Source: Affinundibacterium amnicola
GTDB lineage: Bacteria > Pseudomonadota > Gammaproteobacteria > Burkholderiales > Burkholderiaceae_D
Direction: 5' to 3'
DNA length: 64,000 nucleotides
NCBI RefSeq assembly: GCF_014284275.1
Contig: NZ_JACOFU010000006.1
Location: 62,001 to 126,000 of the forward strand
The notes beneath the pieces were generated by a model, which made no database searches, was not told the origin of the DNA, and was given only the letters and a program-made list of their open reading frames with translations. A program made the translations under genes and the position numbers. Numbering within the stretch: the first letter of the stretch is position 1; every line of letters starts with the position of its first letter. Shown here one piece after another: positions 53,208 through 64,000 of this stretch.

Positions 53208-53287
53208 TAGGGCGGGTGCAACCCGCGCGGTAGAGAGGTCAATCAACTATGTACATAGGATAGGCGGCGCGGGTTGCACCCGCCCTA
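53208..53287. repeat. Hairpin repeat family 3, copy 2
   Basis: TAGGGCGGGTGCAACCCGCG (53208) and CGCGGGTTGCACCCGCCCTA (to 53287) are 20-base perfect inverse arms around 40 bases. Relative of 50278-50355. It may also end the vapC transcript. Confidence 0.8.
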
Positions 53288-53401
53288 CAATGCTGTCTTG
53301 CATAGTTATCACAAATGTTGGATGGTAATAGTCTGATCTTATTGTTCTGTAATAATTTAACTCCACAAAACGAACAGTTCGCGCTAGGAGAAATAATTTT
53401 C

Positions 53402-55378
53402 ATGAAAATAACTAAGTTGTATTTACGAAATTTCGGGCCTATCTCGAATGTCACTATTGAACCAAGATTTTCGGATGATGGTCACCCGATTCCAATTGCG
53501 ATAGTTGGACAAAATGGCGCTGGGAAATCATTGGCGTTATCAGTGATATTAGATGCAATGACGGAAGCAAGGCGATCTTCTTTTTCGGAAATACAAGAGA
53601 TTGAAGCAAATCAGTTTTTGAAAAATTCGTCTCAGAACTATGTTCAACACGCCTCAGCCTATAGCCATACAAGTGTAACGATTTCAGTAGGAGATGGCGA
53701 AATCGTATTCAACGAAGTTGTATCGAGAATTCCACCTAGTGAATTTTTGACTAAAAATTTAATTCCCTCGCTCTTGACTGTCTTGCAAGGTAGTGAGTTC
53801 GCAAATTCCGGGTTCTTTAAAAATATTTCAGTAGGTGAACATCAGAAGGTTCACATAAGAGGCTCGGAATTTTTGTACTTTCCTTACTTTCGTTACGAGT
53901 CCCCTTACTGGATGAATGAAACAGCGAAGGTTAATTTCGTGAAGGATCAAAATCATTACGGAAAATCAAAGCTAAACCCTATTCGCACAAATATTATTGA
54001 AGAAACGAAGCGGTGGATTCTGAACGTCCTCCTAGATAGGGAATTGTATGAAAAGAAAATAGAAACGCCGATTTACGGCACTAGCTCGTATCCATACTTC
54101 CAAGGATACGCTGGTCCAAATACTCAGTTATTCAGCCTCGTGAATGAGATTGTTTCAACTATGCTTATCGCAAAGAATTCCCAGATCAGTTCCGCGAGAA
54201 TCGGGATCGGCCCCAAAGGAAATCGAGAGATAACAGTTTTTGCGACCAAGAAGGGCAAACAAGAGGAAATAGTAGCGCCTGATATTTCTCAAATGTCTTC
54301 TGGAGAGTTAATGACACTTGGATTGGCGACAGAAATAATTCGAGCGTACGAGATCGTTAAAGGTGCACCTCCGCAAAGCTTGAATGACGTCACAGGAATT
54401 GTTCTTGTAGATGAAATTGACCTACATCTGCATGTTAGTTTTCAAAAAGAGGTGCTTCCAAAAATAATTAGAAAATTTCCTAACGTACAATTTATATTTT
54501 CAACGCACTCGCCATTTTTTCTTCTCGGGATGGCGGATAGCGGCGAATTAGATATATACAATTTTCCGATAGGTTGTAAGATTGCGCCTCACGAGTTTGA
54601 TGAATTTCAATCCAGTTATGATCTATTTATTAGCGAAAACGATCAGTTTCGAAAACGATACGAAGAACTTAAAAATATGTCTCAGTCTGAGACCAAACCT
54701 CTGATAATTACGGAGGGGAAAACTGATTGGAAGCATCTTAAGTTCGCACTTAAAACGCTCGCGTCGAGGGGGCAGTTCGAATCGATTGATATTGACTTCT
54801 TCGAGTATGAAAATGAAGTCAATATGGGAGACACACGACTCAGCCAAATGTGCGAGCACATGGCCACACTTCCCCAAAAACGAAAAATGATATTTGTATT
54901 CGATCGAGATAATCCGACGATTACAAAATCGATGTCCGGTGCGCCGAACGCCTTCAAGGATTGGGGTAATAATGTCTACTCGGTTTGCTTGCCTATTCCT
55001 AAGCATCGCTCTGAATATAAGAATTTGAGTATCGAGCTGTACTATACCGACGACACACTGCGTACGGTCGACCCCGCCTCAGGGAAGCGCTTGTGGTTTT
55101 CGAACGAAATAGAAATAATAACACGACCGACTACAGGACAAAGAATCTATCGAGCACAAGATTTCCCCAATGTAGATGACGAGCTGGCGAAAAAAGTATT
55201 TGATCAGCCAGCGGATCAAATAGTTGATGGTGATGGGAATACTGTTGGCCTGTCTAAATCAGCCTTCACTGAAGTAATCACGAACACTCCGTATGAAACT
55301 AACGCCATCGATTTGACAGCATTCGCTGTTTTTTTTGAGGTCATAAAAAATTTATGCGATATATCGGCAGCTACCTAG
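53402..55378 (+). CDS. OLD-like protein: AAA ATPase with TOPRIM-type domain
   Basis: 658-residue protein with an SMC/ABC-like ATPase: Walker A GQNGAGKS (residues 36-43), signature-like MSSGELM, Walker B GIVLVDEIDLHLH and the IFSTHSPFF segment. It continues into a region with LIITEGKTDWKHL (Glu of a TOPRIM motif) and MIFVFDRDNP (DxD), the arrangement of OLD-family nucleases, many of which act in phage defence. No Gabija GajB-like helicase or reverse transcriptase lies beside it. Start at 53402 is chosen for AGGAG upstream and homology. It is visibly A/T-richer than its neighbours and lies in a toxin-antitoxin and repeat-rich stretch, so recent acquisition is likely. Confidence 0.8.
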   Translation: MKITKLYLRNFGPISNVTIEPRFSDDGHPIPIAIVGQNGAGKSLALSVILDAMTEARRSSFSEIQEIEANQFLKNSSQNYVQHASAYSHTSVTISVGDGEIVFNEVVSRIPPSEFLTKNLIPSLLTVLQGSEFANSGFFKNISVGEHQKVHIRGSEFLYFPYFRYESPYWMNETAKVNFVKDQNHYGKSKLNPIRTNIIEETKRWILNVLLDRELYEKKIETPIYGTSSYPYFQGYAGPNTQLFSLVNEIVSTMLIAKNSQISSARIGIGPKGNREITVFATKKGKQEEIVAPDISQMSSGELMTLGLATEIIRAYEIVKGAPPQSLNDVTGIVLVDEIDLHLHVSFQKEVLPKIIRKFPNVQFIFSTHSPFFLLGMADSGELDIYNFPIGCKIAPHEFDEFQSSYDLFISENDQFRKRYEELKNMSQSETKPLIITEGKTDWKHLKFALKTLASRGQFESIDIDFFEYENEVNMGDTRLSQMCEHMATLPQKRKMIFVFDRDNPTITKSMSGAPNAFKDWGNNVYSVCLPIPKHRSEYKNLSIELYYTDDTLRTVDPASGKRLWFSNEIEIITRPTTGQRIYRAQDFPNVDDELAKKVFDQPADQIVDGDGNTVGLSKSAFTEVITNTPYETNAIDLTAFAVFFEVIKNLCDISAAT

Positions 55379-55545
55379 CTGAGGTATTGGACTCTAAAAA
55401 CAACCATGTGGGCACGTTTTTTGTGCCCACGAAGATTTGGAAAACCTAGAGAGTGATTGTCTTGTGGTTTATGCTTTTCACCTTTATCGACCATTACGTG
55501 TGGGCACGATGAAACTGCGCACACCCTAGGAATTTTCTCGGTCCA

Positions 55546-55582
55546 AAAAAAAAGCGCTTCGAAAAAATCGAAGCGCTTTTTG
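55546..55582 (-). terminator. Bidirectional terminator between the OLD-like gene and valS
   Basis: AAAAAGCGCTTCGA and TCGAAGCGCTTTTT (55547-55582) are perfect arms with A- and T-runs on either side, suited to ending transcription from both convergent genes. A second small hairpin GTGGGCAC / GTGCCCAC (55408-55430) lies upstream without a T-run. Confidence 0.8.
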
Positions 55583-55609
55583 CATTTACAACTCAACCAA
55601 AAAATCAAA

Positions 55610-58429
55610 TCACCCCAATTTCGCAAACGACTCCTGCATCTTACTCAAAGTCGCAGAGAAGCCAGCAACGCGTTCTTTCTCTTGCTCGACAACGGCAGCT
55701 GGAGCACGTGCCACAAAACTTTCGTTGCTGAGTTTGGCTTGTGCTTTGTTGATTTCGGCTTCGAGTTTTGCCATTTCTTTCGAGAGGCGTTCGCGTTCTG
55801 CGGCGACGTCGATTTCTACTTTCAACATCAGCTTGGTTTCACCGACGATGGAGACAGGTGCTGGTGAGTCTGGTAAGACATCGACGATCTGCACCTCAGA
55901 CAATTTCGCTAAGGCTGCCATGTAAGGTGCGTAACTTTCCATGCGTGCTTTGTCTTCTGCGTTTGCTGGTTGTAGCAACAACGGCACGCGTACTGCTGGC
56001 GATAATTGCATTTCACCACGCAAGTTACGGCATGCATCGATGGCGGCTTTGAGGCCTGTCATCCAATGTTCTGCGGCTTCGTCGATCGCTTCTGCATTCA
56101 CCAACGGGTAAGCTTGCATCATGATGGAGTCGCCCGCCGGATTCAGCGTTTTGCCTGCCAATGGGGCGACGGTTTGCCACAAGGCTTCGGTGACGAATGG
56201 GATCACTGGGTGTGCCATGCGTAAGGTGACTTCTAATACGCGTAACAAGGTGCGACGAGTGGCGCGTTGTTGCGCTTCGTTGCCTTGTTGTACTTGGACT
56301 TTCGCCACTTCCAAATACCAATCGCAGTATTCATCCCACACGAATTTGTAGATGGCGGATGCGATGTTGTCGAAGCGGTAGTCGGCAAAACCTTTTTCTA
56401 GCTCTGCTTCAGTGCGTTGCAGCGTCGAGATGATCCATTTATCGGCTTGTGAATAATCGAGATCATTGTCTGTTGCTGTACCTGTGAAACCGCAATCCTG
56501 ACCTTCGGTATTCATTAGTACAAAGCGCGTCGCGTTCCAGAGTTTATTGCAGAAATTACGGTAACCATCGCAGCGACCTAAATCGAAATTGATGTTGCGA
56601 CCGAGGGAAGCGTAGCTTGCCATCGTGAAGCGCAAAGCATCTGTGCCGTAAGCTGGAATGCCATCAGCGAATTCTTTGCGCGTTGCTTTGTCGATGCTGG
56701 TCGCTTGTTTTGGGTTCATCAAACCAACTGTACGTTTCGCTGCCAAGTCATCGACGCTGATACCGTCGATCAAGTCGATAGGGTCGAGCGTATTGCCTTT
56801 GGACTTAGACATTTTTTGGCCGCTAGAATCGCGCACCAAGCCGTGTACATAGACGGTGTGGAAAGGCACCTTGCCTGTGAAGTGCGCGGTCATCATGACC
56901 ATACGCGCTACCCAGAAGAAGATGATGTCAAAGCCTGTGACCAATACAGAAGATGGCAGGAACAGTTTGCTATCGACTGTTAATTCTGGCCAGCCCATAG
57001 TTGAGAATGGAACAAGGGCAGAAGAGAACCAAGTGTCGAGCACGTCGTTGTCACGGTTCAAGGCGCCAGTGTAGCCAGCGGCTGCTGCCTTGGCTTGCGC
57101 TTCAGCTTCATCGCGGGCGACGAAGATTTCTCCGTTATCGCCATACCATGCTGGGATTTGATGACCCCACCACAATTGGCGAGAGATACACCAATCTTGA
57201 ATATTATTCAGCCATTGGTTGTAAGTCGTGCTCCAGTTTTCTGGTACGAATTTCACTTCACCATTCGCCACTTTTTCTAGCGCGACTTCGGCAATCGATT
57301 TGCCTGGGAAGTGGGTGCCTTCAGGTGCTGGTTTGCTCATGGCCATAAACCATTGATCCGTCAACATCGGTTCGATCACGACGTTCGTACGGTCGCCACG
57401 TGGCACCATGAGTTTATGTGGCTTAACGGATTCGAGCAAACCTTGCGCATCGAGATCGGCGACCATTTGCTTACGTGCGACGAAGCGGTCCATACCTTGG
57501 TAAGCGGCTGGTCCGTTCTCATTAATCTTCGCATCTAAAGTTAATATGCTGATCAATGCTAAACTGTGACGTTGGCCAACGGCGTAATCGTTGAAGTCAT
57601 GTGCTGGTGTGATCTTCACACAGCCAGTGCCGAATTCTTTGTCGACATAGCTATCAGCGATCACAGGAATCTCGCGATCCGTCAAAGGCAATTTCAACAT
57701 CTTGCCAACAAAAGCGGTGTAGCGCTCGTCGGTTGGATCAACCGCAACGGCGACGTCACCGAGCAAGGTTTCCGGACGTGTCGTCGCGACTGTTAGGTGA
57801 CCGCTACCATCCGCGAATGGATAACGGATATGCCACATGGAGCCATCTTCTTCTTCGGACACCACTTCCAAATCGGACACCGCTGTGCCCAAGACTGGAT
57901 CCCAGTTCACCAAACGTTTACCGCGATAGATCAAACCTTGTTCTACCAAACGTACAAACACTTCTGTGACCACTTTTGAGCGTTCTGCATCCATCGTGAA
58001 GTATTCGCGATTCCAATCGGCAGATGCGCCCATACGACGCATTTGACCCGTAATCGTGGAACCAGATTTTTCTTTCCATTCCCAGACTTTTTCTAAGAAT
58101 TTTTCGCGACCTAAATCGTGGCGAGAAATTTTTTGTGCATCGAGTTGGCGTTCCACCACGATTTGCGTTGCGATACCGGCGTGATCGGTGCCTGGTACCC
58201 ATGCCGTGTTATGGCCGCGCATACGGTAGTAACGCGTCAAGCCATCCATAATGGTTTGGTTAAACGCATGGCCCATGTGCAAAGTGCCAGTGACGTTGGG
58301 TGGTGGCAGTTGGATACTAAATGAAGGTTTGGATTCATCGGTAGACGCGGCGAAGTATCCGCGCTTTTCCCATTCGGTGCGCCAAAAGGATTCGATGTTG
58401 GCGGGTTCAAAAGACTTAGCTAATTCCAT
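55610..58429 (-). CDS. valS: Valyl-tRNA synthetase
   Basis: Class I aminoacyl-tRNA synthetase, 939 residues. HIGH-type motif [14 protein letters not shown], the zinc/editing CP1 domain, KMSKS motif [10 protein letters not shown], anticodon-binding domain ([10 protein letters not shown]), and the C-terminal coiled coil ([23 protein letters not shown]) that binds tRNA. All parts are present, so a complete essential gene. No T-box or leader peptide is obvious upstream. Confidence 0.97.
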   Translation of the reverse strand: MELAKSFEPANIESFWRTEWEKRGYFAASTDESKPSFSIQLPPPNVTGTLHMGHAFNQTIMDGLTRYYRMRGHNTAWVPGTDHAGIATQIVVERQLDAQKISRHDLGREKFLEKVWEWKEKSGSTITGQMRRMGASADWNREYFTMDAERSKVVTEVFVRLVEQGLIYRGKRLVNWDPVLGTAVSDLEVVSEEEDGSMWHIRYPFADGSGHLTVATTRPETLLGDVAVAVDPTDERYTAFVGKMLKLPLTDREIPVIADSYVDKEFGTGCVKITPAHDFNDYAVGQRHSLALISILTLDAKINENGPAAYQGMDRFVARKQMVADLDAQGLLESVKPHKLMVPRGDRTNVVIEPMLTDQWFMAMSKPAPEGTHFPGKSIAEVALEKVANGEVKFVPENWSTTYNQWLNNIQDWCISRQLWWGHQIPAWYGDNGEIFVARDEAEAQAKAAAAGYTGALNRDNDVLDTWFSSALVPFSTMGWPELTVDSKLFLPSSVLVTGFDIIFFWVARMVMMTAHFTGKVPFHTVYVHGLVRDSSGQKMSKSKGNTLDPIDLIDGISVDDLAAKRTVGLMNPKQATSIDKATRKEFADGIPAYGTDALRFTMASYASLGRNINFDLGRCDGYRNFCNKLWNATRFVLMNTEGQDCGFTGTATDNDLDYSQADKWIISTLQRTEAELEKGFADYRFDNIASAIYKFVWDEYCDWYLEVAKVQVQQGNEAQQRATRRTLLRVLEVTLRMAHPVIPFVTEALWQTVAPLAGKTLNPAGDSIMMQAYPLVNAEAIDEAAEHWMTGLKAAIDACRNLRGEMQLSPAVRVPLLLQPANAEDKARMESYAPYMAALAKLSEVQIVDVLPDSPAPVSIVGETKLMLKVEIDVAAERERLSKEMAKLEAEINKAQAKLSNESFVARAPAAVVEQEKERVAGFSATLSKMQESFAKLG

Positions 58430-58974
58430 GATATGTGCAAACTCTCAGTTAGTACGAACGCAAGCCATGAAGAAGATGCCTAGGTTCGGATATTGGTATG
58501 GCGAAACCCTTGATTATAAATGAGTGTGTCGTGTTACCAGAAATAATCGCGCTGATTTTCTACTGCTGATGGGGCAATTTCTTGCTGGTGGTGTTGAATT
58601 GTGTGTTTTGTTTAGGTCAACACGCCCTAGTAGAAGATATTTTGCGATGAAGGATGTTGGAGATGGTTTTGAGCTGGAATATGCGTTTGATATGCGTTTG
58701 AAATAGGGAGTAAGTAATTTAAAAAGCAATATTGAAAATGGCTCTGAAAAAACTGTTAAAAATAGTTTAATAAGCAGCAGAAGTCGTGTAATCCCTCTAA
58801 ATCTGTCGCATATTCGAGAGTGTCTAACAAAAAAAAGCAATGATGCTTTTGGGAAAATGCTAGCATAGATGCCTCTGCACATTAGAAAAACAGACAGGCA
58901 AACTGCGCCAGGTTCTTTGACCGCGAATGCATTTTTCGTGCGCACAAAAGTAACGTGATCGAGGTGATAAACGC
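58430..58974. other. Divergent intergenic region between valS and the GGDEF gene
   Basis: 545 bases. A minus-strand open frame of 163 codons (58514-59005) covers it, but it has no ribosome site, unlikely composition and overlaps the next gene's start; I reject it. No repeat or terminator recognised. Confidence 0.6.
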
Positions 58975-61134
58975 ATGAAACACTTTTTCCATCTATCTGC
59001 TGCACTCAGCAACAGACAATTAAGTGTTTTTAGTGGCTTAAAACATTACGTTTTATGGCAAATTTTTGCGATTATCGTATTGATGAGTCTGTCTTTCGCA
59101 GCGAAGGCTGACCAAGCCGGCGATCAAGCGATCATGCAAGAGCTTGATACGATACAAACTTTGTCCGATCGAAATAATGAAGAGGGTTTGCGTCAATTAT
59201 TAGCGTTTAAGAACAAACTTCCAGCAGATACTTCGCCTGCAATTCGTCTCGAAATTTTATCCGTGTTGAGTAATTTGTATTTTGATGCGGGCAATACGAA
59301 ACTGGGCAAGCAAACTATCAAAGAGTTGGAAGATCTTGCTAAACAGGTCAAGCTAAAAGATGCCTTATTAATTTTAGAGATTTACGAAGCCTATGATATT
59401 TTTGAAAAATCAGGTTTCGCAACCGCTGTTGCTCATTTAGAGAAGTTGGCCGATGTTGTTGCCAATAGTAACAACGTCAATGCACAGTTTCGTTATCGCG
59501 CCACCTTAGCGGGTTTTTATAGCAGTAACTTCCGCTTTGATCAGGCGCTCAAGCAGTATTTGGATATGCTCAAATTGAGCGATCAGCTTCCGCGTCGGCA
59601 AGTGCAGGCCAAAATGGCGACCTGGGGATTAATTTCAGGTTTATATCTGCAAATGAAAGATCCTGAAAAGGCCTTAACTGCCACGACCGAGGCGCTCTCG
59701 GTTTCTTCGGCCAGCCTTGCTCCAAAAGCTTTTGTTGAGATCTCGATTTCTCGTGGGGTTGCATTGAGCAGTCTGAAACGCAATGACGAAGCATTGAAAG
59801 AATATGAAAATGCTTTGAGAGTTGCGCAAGAAGAAAAGCTGCCATATTTTGTCGCGTTGGCTTTGTTCAATATCGCAGACCAATACCTGATTAAAAAAGA
59901 TTTCAAGCGCGCAGAATCGTATGCCCGTGACGCGATGACAAAGTCAGAGGCCATGGAAGACAATTGGGGGATTGCTGGTGCTAAAGTTAATCTTGGGTTG
60001 GCGCTGGGCTATCAAGGCAAGACCAAGCCAGGTGGCGATTTGGTCAAAGAAAGTATCGCTTTTTTTGATAAGAATCACGCGAAGTCCGACGTGGAAATGA
60101 TTATTGGTGAGCTCTCGCAGATGTACGAAGCGGCTGGCTTATATAAAGAAGCTTTGGAACAAGTGCGTCAGCAACAAAAGCTCAGTGACGAGATTTTTCA
60201 ATCCGATCGCGCCAAAGCAGTTGCCGCTTTGCAGGAAGAATTTGATAGCGAACAAAGAAAACGGCAGATCGAGATTTTGGCGAAAGACAATGCCTTAAAA
60301 GATGCGGATATTAAAAACCACCGCTTGCAACATATGGTCGCTTTGCTTGCTTCGTTGGTCGGCATACTTGCAGGATGTTTTATCTATATGCTGTATCGTC
60401 GTAGCAAAAAGTTGAATGAGCAATTGCAAGAAGTGAATTCGCAGTTGGAATTCCATGCCGTACGCGATGCTTTAACTGGCTTACATAATCGTCGTTCATT
60501 TATTAATTTGATGGTGAACCGCACTGGACGGGTTGAGAATGAACGTCGAGAAGGTTCTTATCGGAATCCTGATTGCATGGTGTTGATGGATATCGATCAC
60601 TTCAAAAATATCAATGATACTTGGGGGCACGCGGTTGGTGACGTCGTTTTAAAAGAGGTAGCTGCACGCTTGAAAGCTGTGGTGCGTGATGAAGATATGG
60701 TGATGCGGTGGGGTGGGGAAGAATTCTTAATTTATTCACCGAAATCTAATCCTGAACAAATTACGAGCTTGGTAGAACGTGTGTTACGTACCATAGGCGA
60801 AAAGCCATTTACACATGAGGCTTTGGTCATTCCTGTTACCGTTACCGCTGGATTCATTTCTGTGCCATTCTCAGATGTGCCAGAGGAGTTTTGTGATTGG
60901 GAACGTGCATTGCAAATTGCCGACATGGCTTTGTATCTGGGCAAAACACATGGTCGAAATCGCGCCTACGGCTTGGCGCGATTATTGGTGTCGCATGAAG
61001 ATGCCCTGCCAACTTTAACTCATGATTTGGCTGCCGCGATCAAAGATAATATGGTGGAAATTATCGAGGTTCTCGGGCCGTTACAAGATTTGGCACCAAT
61101 CACTGTGAGCGGCTATCAAGCTGCTACGCAATAA
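58975..61134 (+). CDS. TPR-GGDEF diguanylate cyclase
   Basis: 719-residue membrane protein. N-terminal hydrophobic segment (about 24-44) as a signal anchor, a periplasmic TPR-like helical region (about 50-400), a coiled coil (about 405-450), a membrane helix (about 456-478), and a cytoplasmic GGDEF domain (about 495-670). The catalytic motif is GGEEF (RWGGEEFLIYSP), intact, with an RxxD inhibitory site (RDED) five residues upstream. It should make c-di-GMP in response to a periplasmic signal. Its stop is 80 bases before the TPP riboswitch. Confidence 0.93.
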   Translation: MKHFFHLSAALSNRQLSVFSGLKHYVLWQIFAIIVLMSLSFAAKADQAGDQAIMQELDTIQTLSDRNNEEGLRQLLAFKNKLPADTSPAIRLEILSVLSNLYFDAGNTKLGKQTIKELEDLAKQVKLKDALLILEIYEAYDIFEKSGFATAVAHLEKLADVVANSNNVNAQFRYRATLAGFYSSNFRFDQALKQYLDMLKLSDQLPRRQVQAKMATWGLISGLYLQMKDPEKALTATTEALSVSSASLAPKAFVEISISRGVALSSLKRNDEALKEYENALRVAQEEKLPYFVALALFNIADQYLIKKDFKRAESYARDAMTKSEAMEDNWGIAGAKVNLGLALGYQGKTKPGGDLVKESIAFFDKNHAKSDVEMIIGELSQMYEAAGLYKEALEQVRQQQKLSDEIFQSDRAKAVAALQEEFDSEQRKRQIEILAKDNALKDADIKNHRLQHMVALLASLVGILAGCFIYMLYRRSKKLNEQLQEVNSQLEFHAVRDALTGLHNRRSFINLMVNRTGRVENERREGSYRNPDCMVLMDIDHFKNINDTWGHAVGDVVLKEVAARLKAVVRDEDMVMRWGGEEFLIYSPKSNPEQITSLVERVLRTIGEKPFTHEALVIPVTVTAGFISVPFSDVPEEFCDWERALQIADMALYLGKTHGRNRAYGLARLLVSHEDALPTLTHDLAAAIKDNMVEIIEVLGPLQDLAPITVSGYQAATQ

Positions 61135-61213
61135 AAACGAAGTATTTGGTAATTTAATTCAATCGCAGATATAATGCGGCGGCAATATTACTATTGCTAA
61201 TGATTTTTAAACG

Positions 61214-61294
61214 CTAGGGGTCCTGACAAGTTTGTTTTTGTCGGGTGAGAAATACCCTTGAACCTGATCTGGATAATGCCAGCGAAGGGAAGCA
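61214..61294 (+). ncRNA. TPP riboswitch (thi box)
   Basis: The region shows the conserved THI-box elements: AGGGGTCCTGACAAG, GGGTGAGAAATACCCTTGAACC, TGATCTGGATAATGCCAGCGAAGGGAAGC, in the right order and spacing. It lies about 100 bases before thiC. Binding of thiamine pyrophosphate would reduce thiC expression. The decision between transcriptional and translational control cannot be made by eye. Confidence 0.97.
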
Positions 61295-61307
61295 GCCAAA
61301 GCCGTGA

Positions 61308-63305
<1,998 letters not shown>

Positions 63306-63325
63306 GTGCTGCGATGGAAATTGTG

Positions 63326-63526
63326 ATGAAAATTCAGCTCAATGGCGAGCCACGTGTTTTGTCTTCAGCCATCGATTTACATAGCCTGATTACTGAACTG
63401 CAATTAGGTAATCAGGCGATTGCTGTTGCCGTCAATCGTCAAGTGATACGTCGCGCGGAGTGGCAACAACACACGCTGCAAGCTGGCGATCAGGTGGATG
63501 TGGTGAGGGCGATTGGTGGTGGGTAA
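63326..63526 (+). CDS. thiS: Sulfur carrier protein ThiS
   Basis: 66-residue ubiquitin-like protein: MKIQLNGEPRVLS..., ending in the GGG tail (DVVRAIGGG) on which the sulfur is carried as thiocarboxylate for thiazole synthesis. Start could also be the ATG at 63314 with AGGTG upstream; I prefer 63326 because it matches the family length. Follows thiC by about 20 bases; the usual partner genes thiG and thiE are not in the window (downstream is cut by another gene). Confidence 0.93.
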   Translation: MKIQLNGEPRVLSSAIDLHSLITELQLGNQAIAVAVNRQVIRRAEWQQHTLQAGDQVDVVRAIGGG

Positions 63527-63531
63527 ATTTC

Positions 63532-63897
63532 ATGCGCAATTCCTCTAATTCACAAATCACGATAAATGCACGTTTGCTGCGTAAAGGTATGACAGATATC
63601 GAACGTCTGTTGTGGTCGCGATTGCGTGGTGAACAATTAGGCGTCAAGTTTCGACGACAACATCCATTGTTGAATTTTGTCTTGGATTTTGTCTGTCCTG
63701 AGTTGAAGTTAGTTGTTGAATTAGATGGTTCTCAACATGCTGATGCACAAAGTTACGATGATTACCGAACGAAGTGTTTGCACGATGCTGGTTATGTGGT
63801 TTTACGATTTTGGAATAATCAGGTGATTGAGGAGTTGGAGAATGTGCTGGAAGAGATCTATCGACAGGTGCAGTTGAGGAAGAGAGAATTTGAATAG
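63532..63897 (+). CDS. DUF559 (Vsr-like nuclease fold) protein
   Basis: 121-residue protein: ARLLRKGMTDIERLLWSRLRGEQLGVKFRRQHPLLNFVLDFVCPELKLVVELDGSQHADAQSYDDYRTKCLHDAGYVVLRFWNNQVIEELENVLEEIYRQV, the full DUF559 pattern with the PD-(D/E)xK-like FVLDF...LVVELDG core. Related to very-short-patch endonucleases, function not known. It starts 5 bases after the thiS stop in the same direction, so it may be co-transcribed with the thiamine genes; the earlier frame from 63460 overlaps thiS and is not homologous. Confidence 0.9.
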   Translation: MRNSSNSQITINARLLRKGMTDIERLLWSRLRGEQLGVKFRRQHPLLNFVLDFVCPELKLVVELDGSQHADAQSYDDYRTKCLHDAGYVVLRFWNNQVIEELENVLEEIYRQVQLRKREFE

Positions 63898-63908
63898 TTG
63901 AGAGAAAC

Positions 63909-64000
63909 CCATCCCCACCCTAACCCTCCCCTTGAAGGGGAGGGGATATCCGTCGCGCTGAATTTTCTTAGAACCGGAATACTCCTTCCCCTTCAAGGGG
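63909..64000. repeat. Hairpin repeat, cut by the window end
   Basis: CCCATCCCCACCCTAACCCTCCCCTTGAAGGGGAGGGG (63909-63948), then after about 35 bases an opposed CTCCTTCCCCTTCAAGGGG running into the window end. Arrangement similar to the REPIN-like pairs at 6424 and 28884 but with a CCCCTTGAAGGGG core. Only part is visible. Confidence 0.65.

Noticed and set aside
53402..55378. Gabija or retron-type defence system
   Set aside because: The ATPase/TOPRIM arrangement resembles GajA, but no UvrD-like GajB helicase, HNH partner or reverse transcriptase lies next to it.
58514..59005. 163-codon minus-strand open frame between valS and the GGDEF gene
   Set aside because: No recognised sequence, no ribosome site, and it overlaps the start of the diguanylate cyclase gene.

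Overview
The window looks like the chromosome of a betaproteobacterium of the order Burkholderiales, most likely family Oxalobacteraceae (Undibacterium-like). This is inferred from the protein families (DUF1631 protein, cysTWA followed by a CysB/Cbl regulator, xseB-ispA-dxs, DUF3025 after pyrC), the moderate G+C and the many short structured intergenic repeats. No rRNA, tRNA or CRISPR array was seen.

Layout. 1-2.5 kb: 3' part of a cysteine desulfurase of the family 2A encapsulin cargo type, then a small RBBP9-type hydrolase. 2.6-11.6 kb: a complete cytochrome c maturation set (ccmABCDEFGHI, minus strand), split between ccmB and ccmC by an oppositely oriented exported metallo-beta-lactamase-fold protein. 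11.8-31.1 kb: a sulfur- and haem-rich region. It holds two sulfate-binding proteins, a minus-strand cluster of seven exported proteins (DUF1549/DUF1553, DUF1501, three CxxCH cytochromes, peroxiredoxin, SMP-30), a divergent rhodanese-like/cytochrome b561 pair, an SfnR-like sigma-54 activator, a degenerate EAL protein, and cysT-cysW-cysA-cysB. 31.2-34.2 kb: dxs, ispA, xseB. 34.7-44.3 kb: DUF1631 protein, glutamate dehydrogenase, an intact IS481-family element, an amino-acid-binding protein, a ParDE-like pair, pyrC and a DUF3025 gene. 44.4-55.4 kb: accessory region with small regulators, an ArsR/AHSA1 pair, two more toxin-antitoxin pairs, a toxin remnant, a potassium channel, several repeat families and an OLD-like ATPase/TOPRIM protein. 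55.6-64 kb: valS, a TPR-GGDEF protein, and a TPP riboswitch with thiC-thiS and a DUF559 gene.

The strongest candidate for an undescribed system is the 8.5-25.7 kb region. Three sequences match the sigma-54 promoter pattern with exact GG-N10-GC spacing: one before the metallo-beta-lactamase protein, and a divergent pair before the DUF1549 cluster and the rhodanese/b561 pair. The divergent region carries repeated ACTGTTG boxes, and an SfnR-like sigma-54 activator lies 3 kb away. I infer a sigma-54-controlled periplasmic sulfur-scavenging or redox regulon whose c-type cytochromes would be matured by the adjacent Ccm system. The promoters and boxes are read from sequence; the substrate and regulatory link are inference.

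The window is also rich in mosaic repeats: a roughly 200-bp structured family in three copies (two inverted, one split by the IS with a 6-bp target duplication), REPIN-like inverted pairs inside the ccm and cys operons, a 168-bp direct repeat, and an 80-bp hairpin family.
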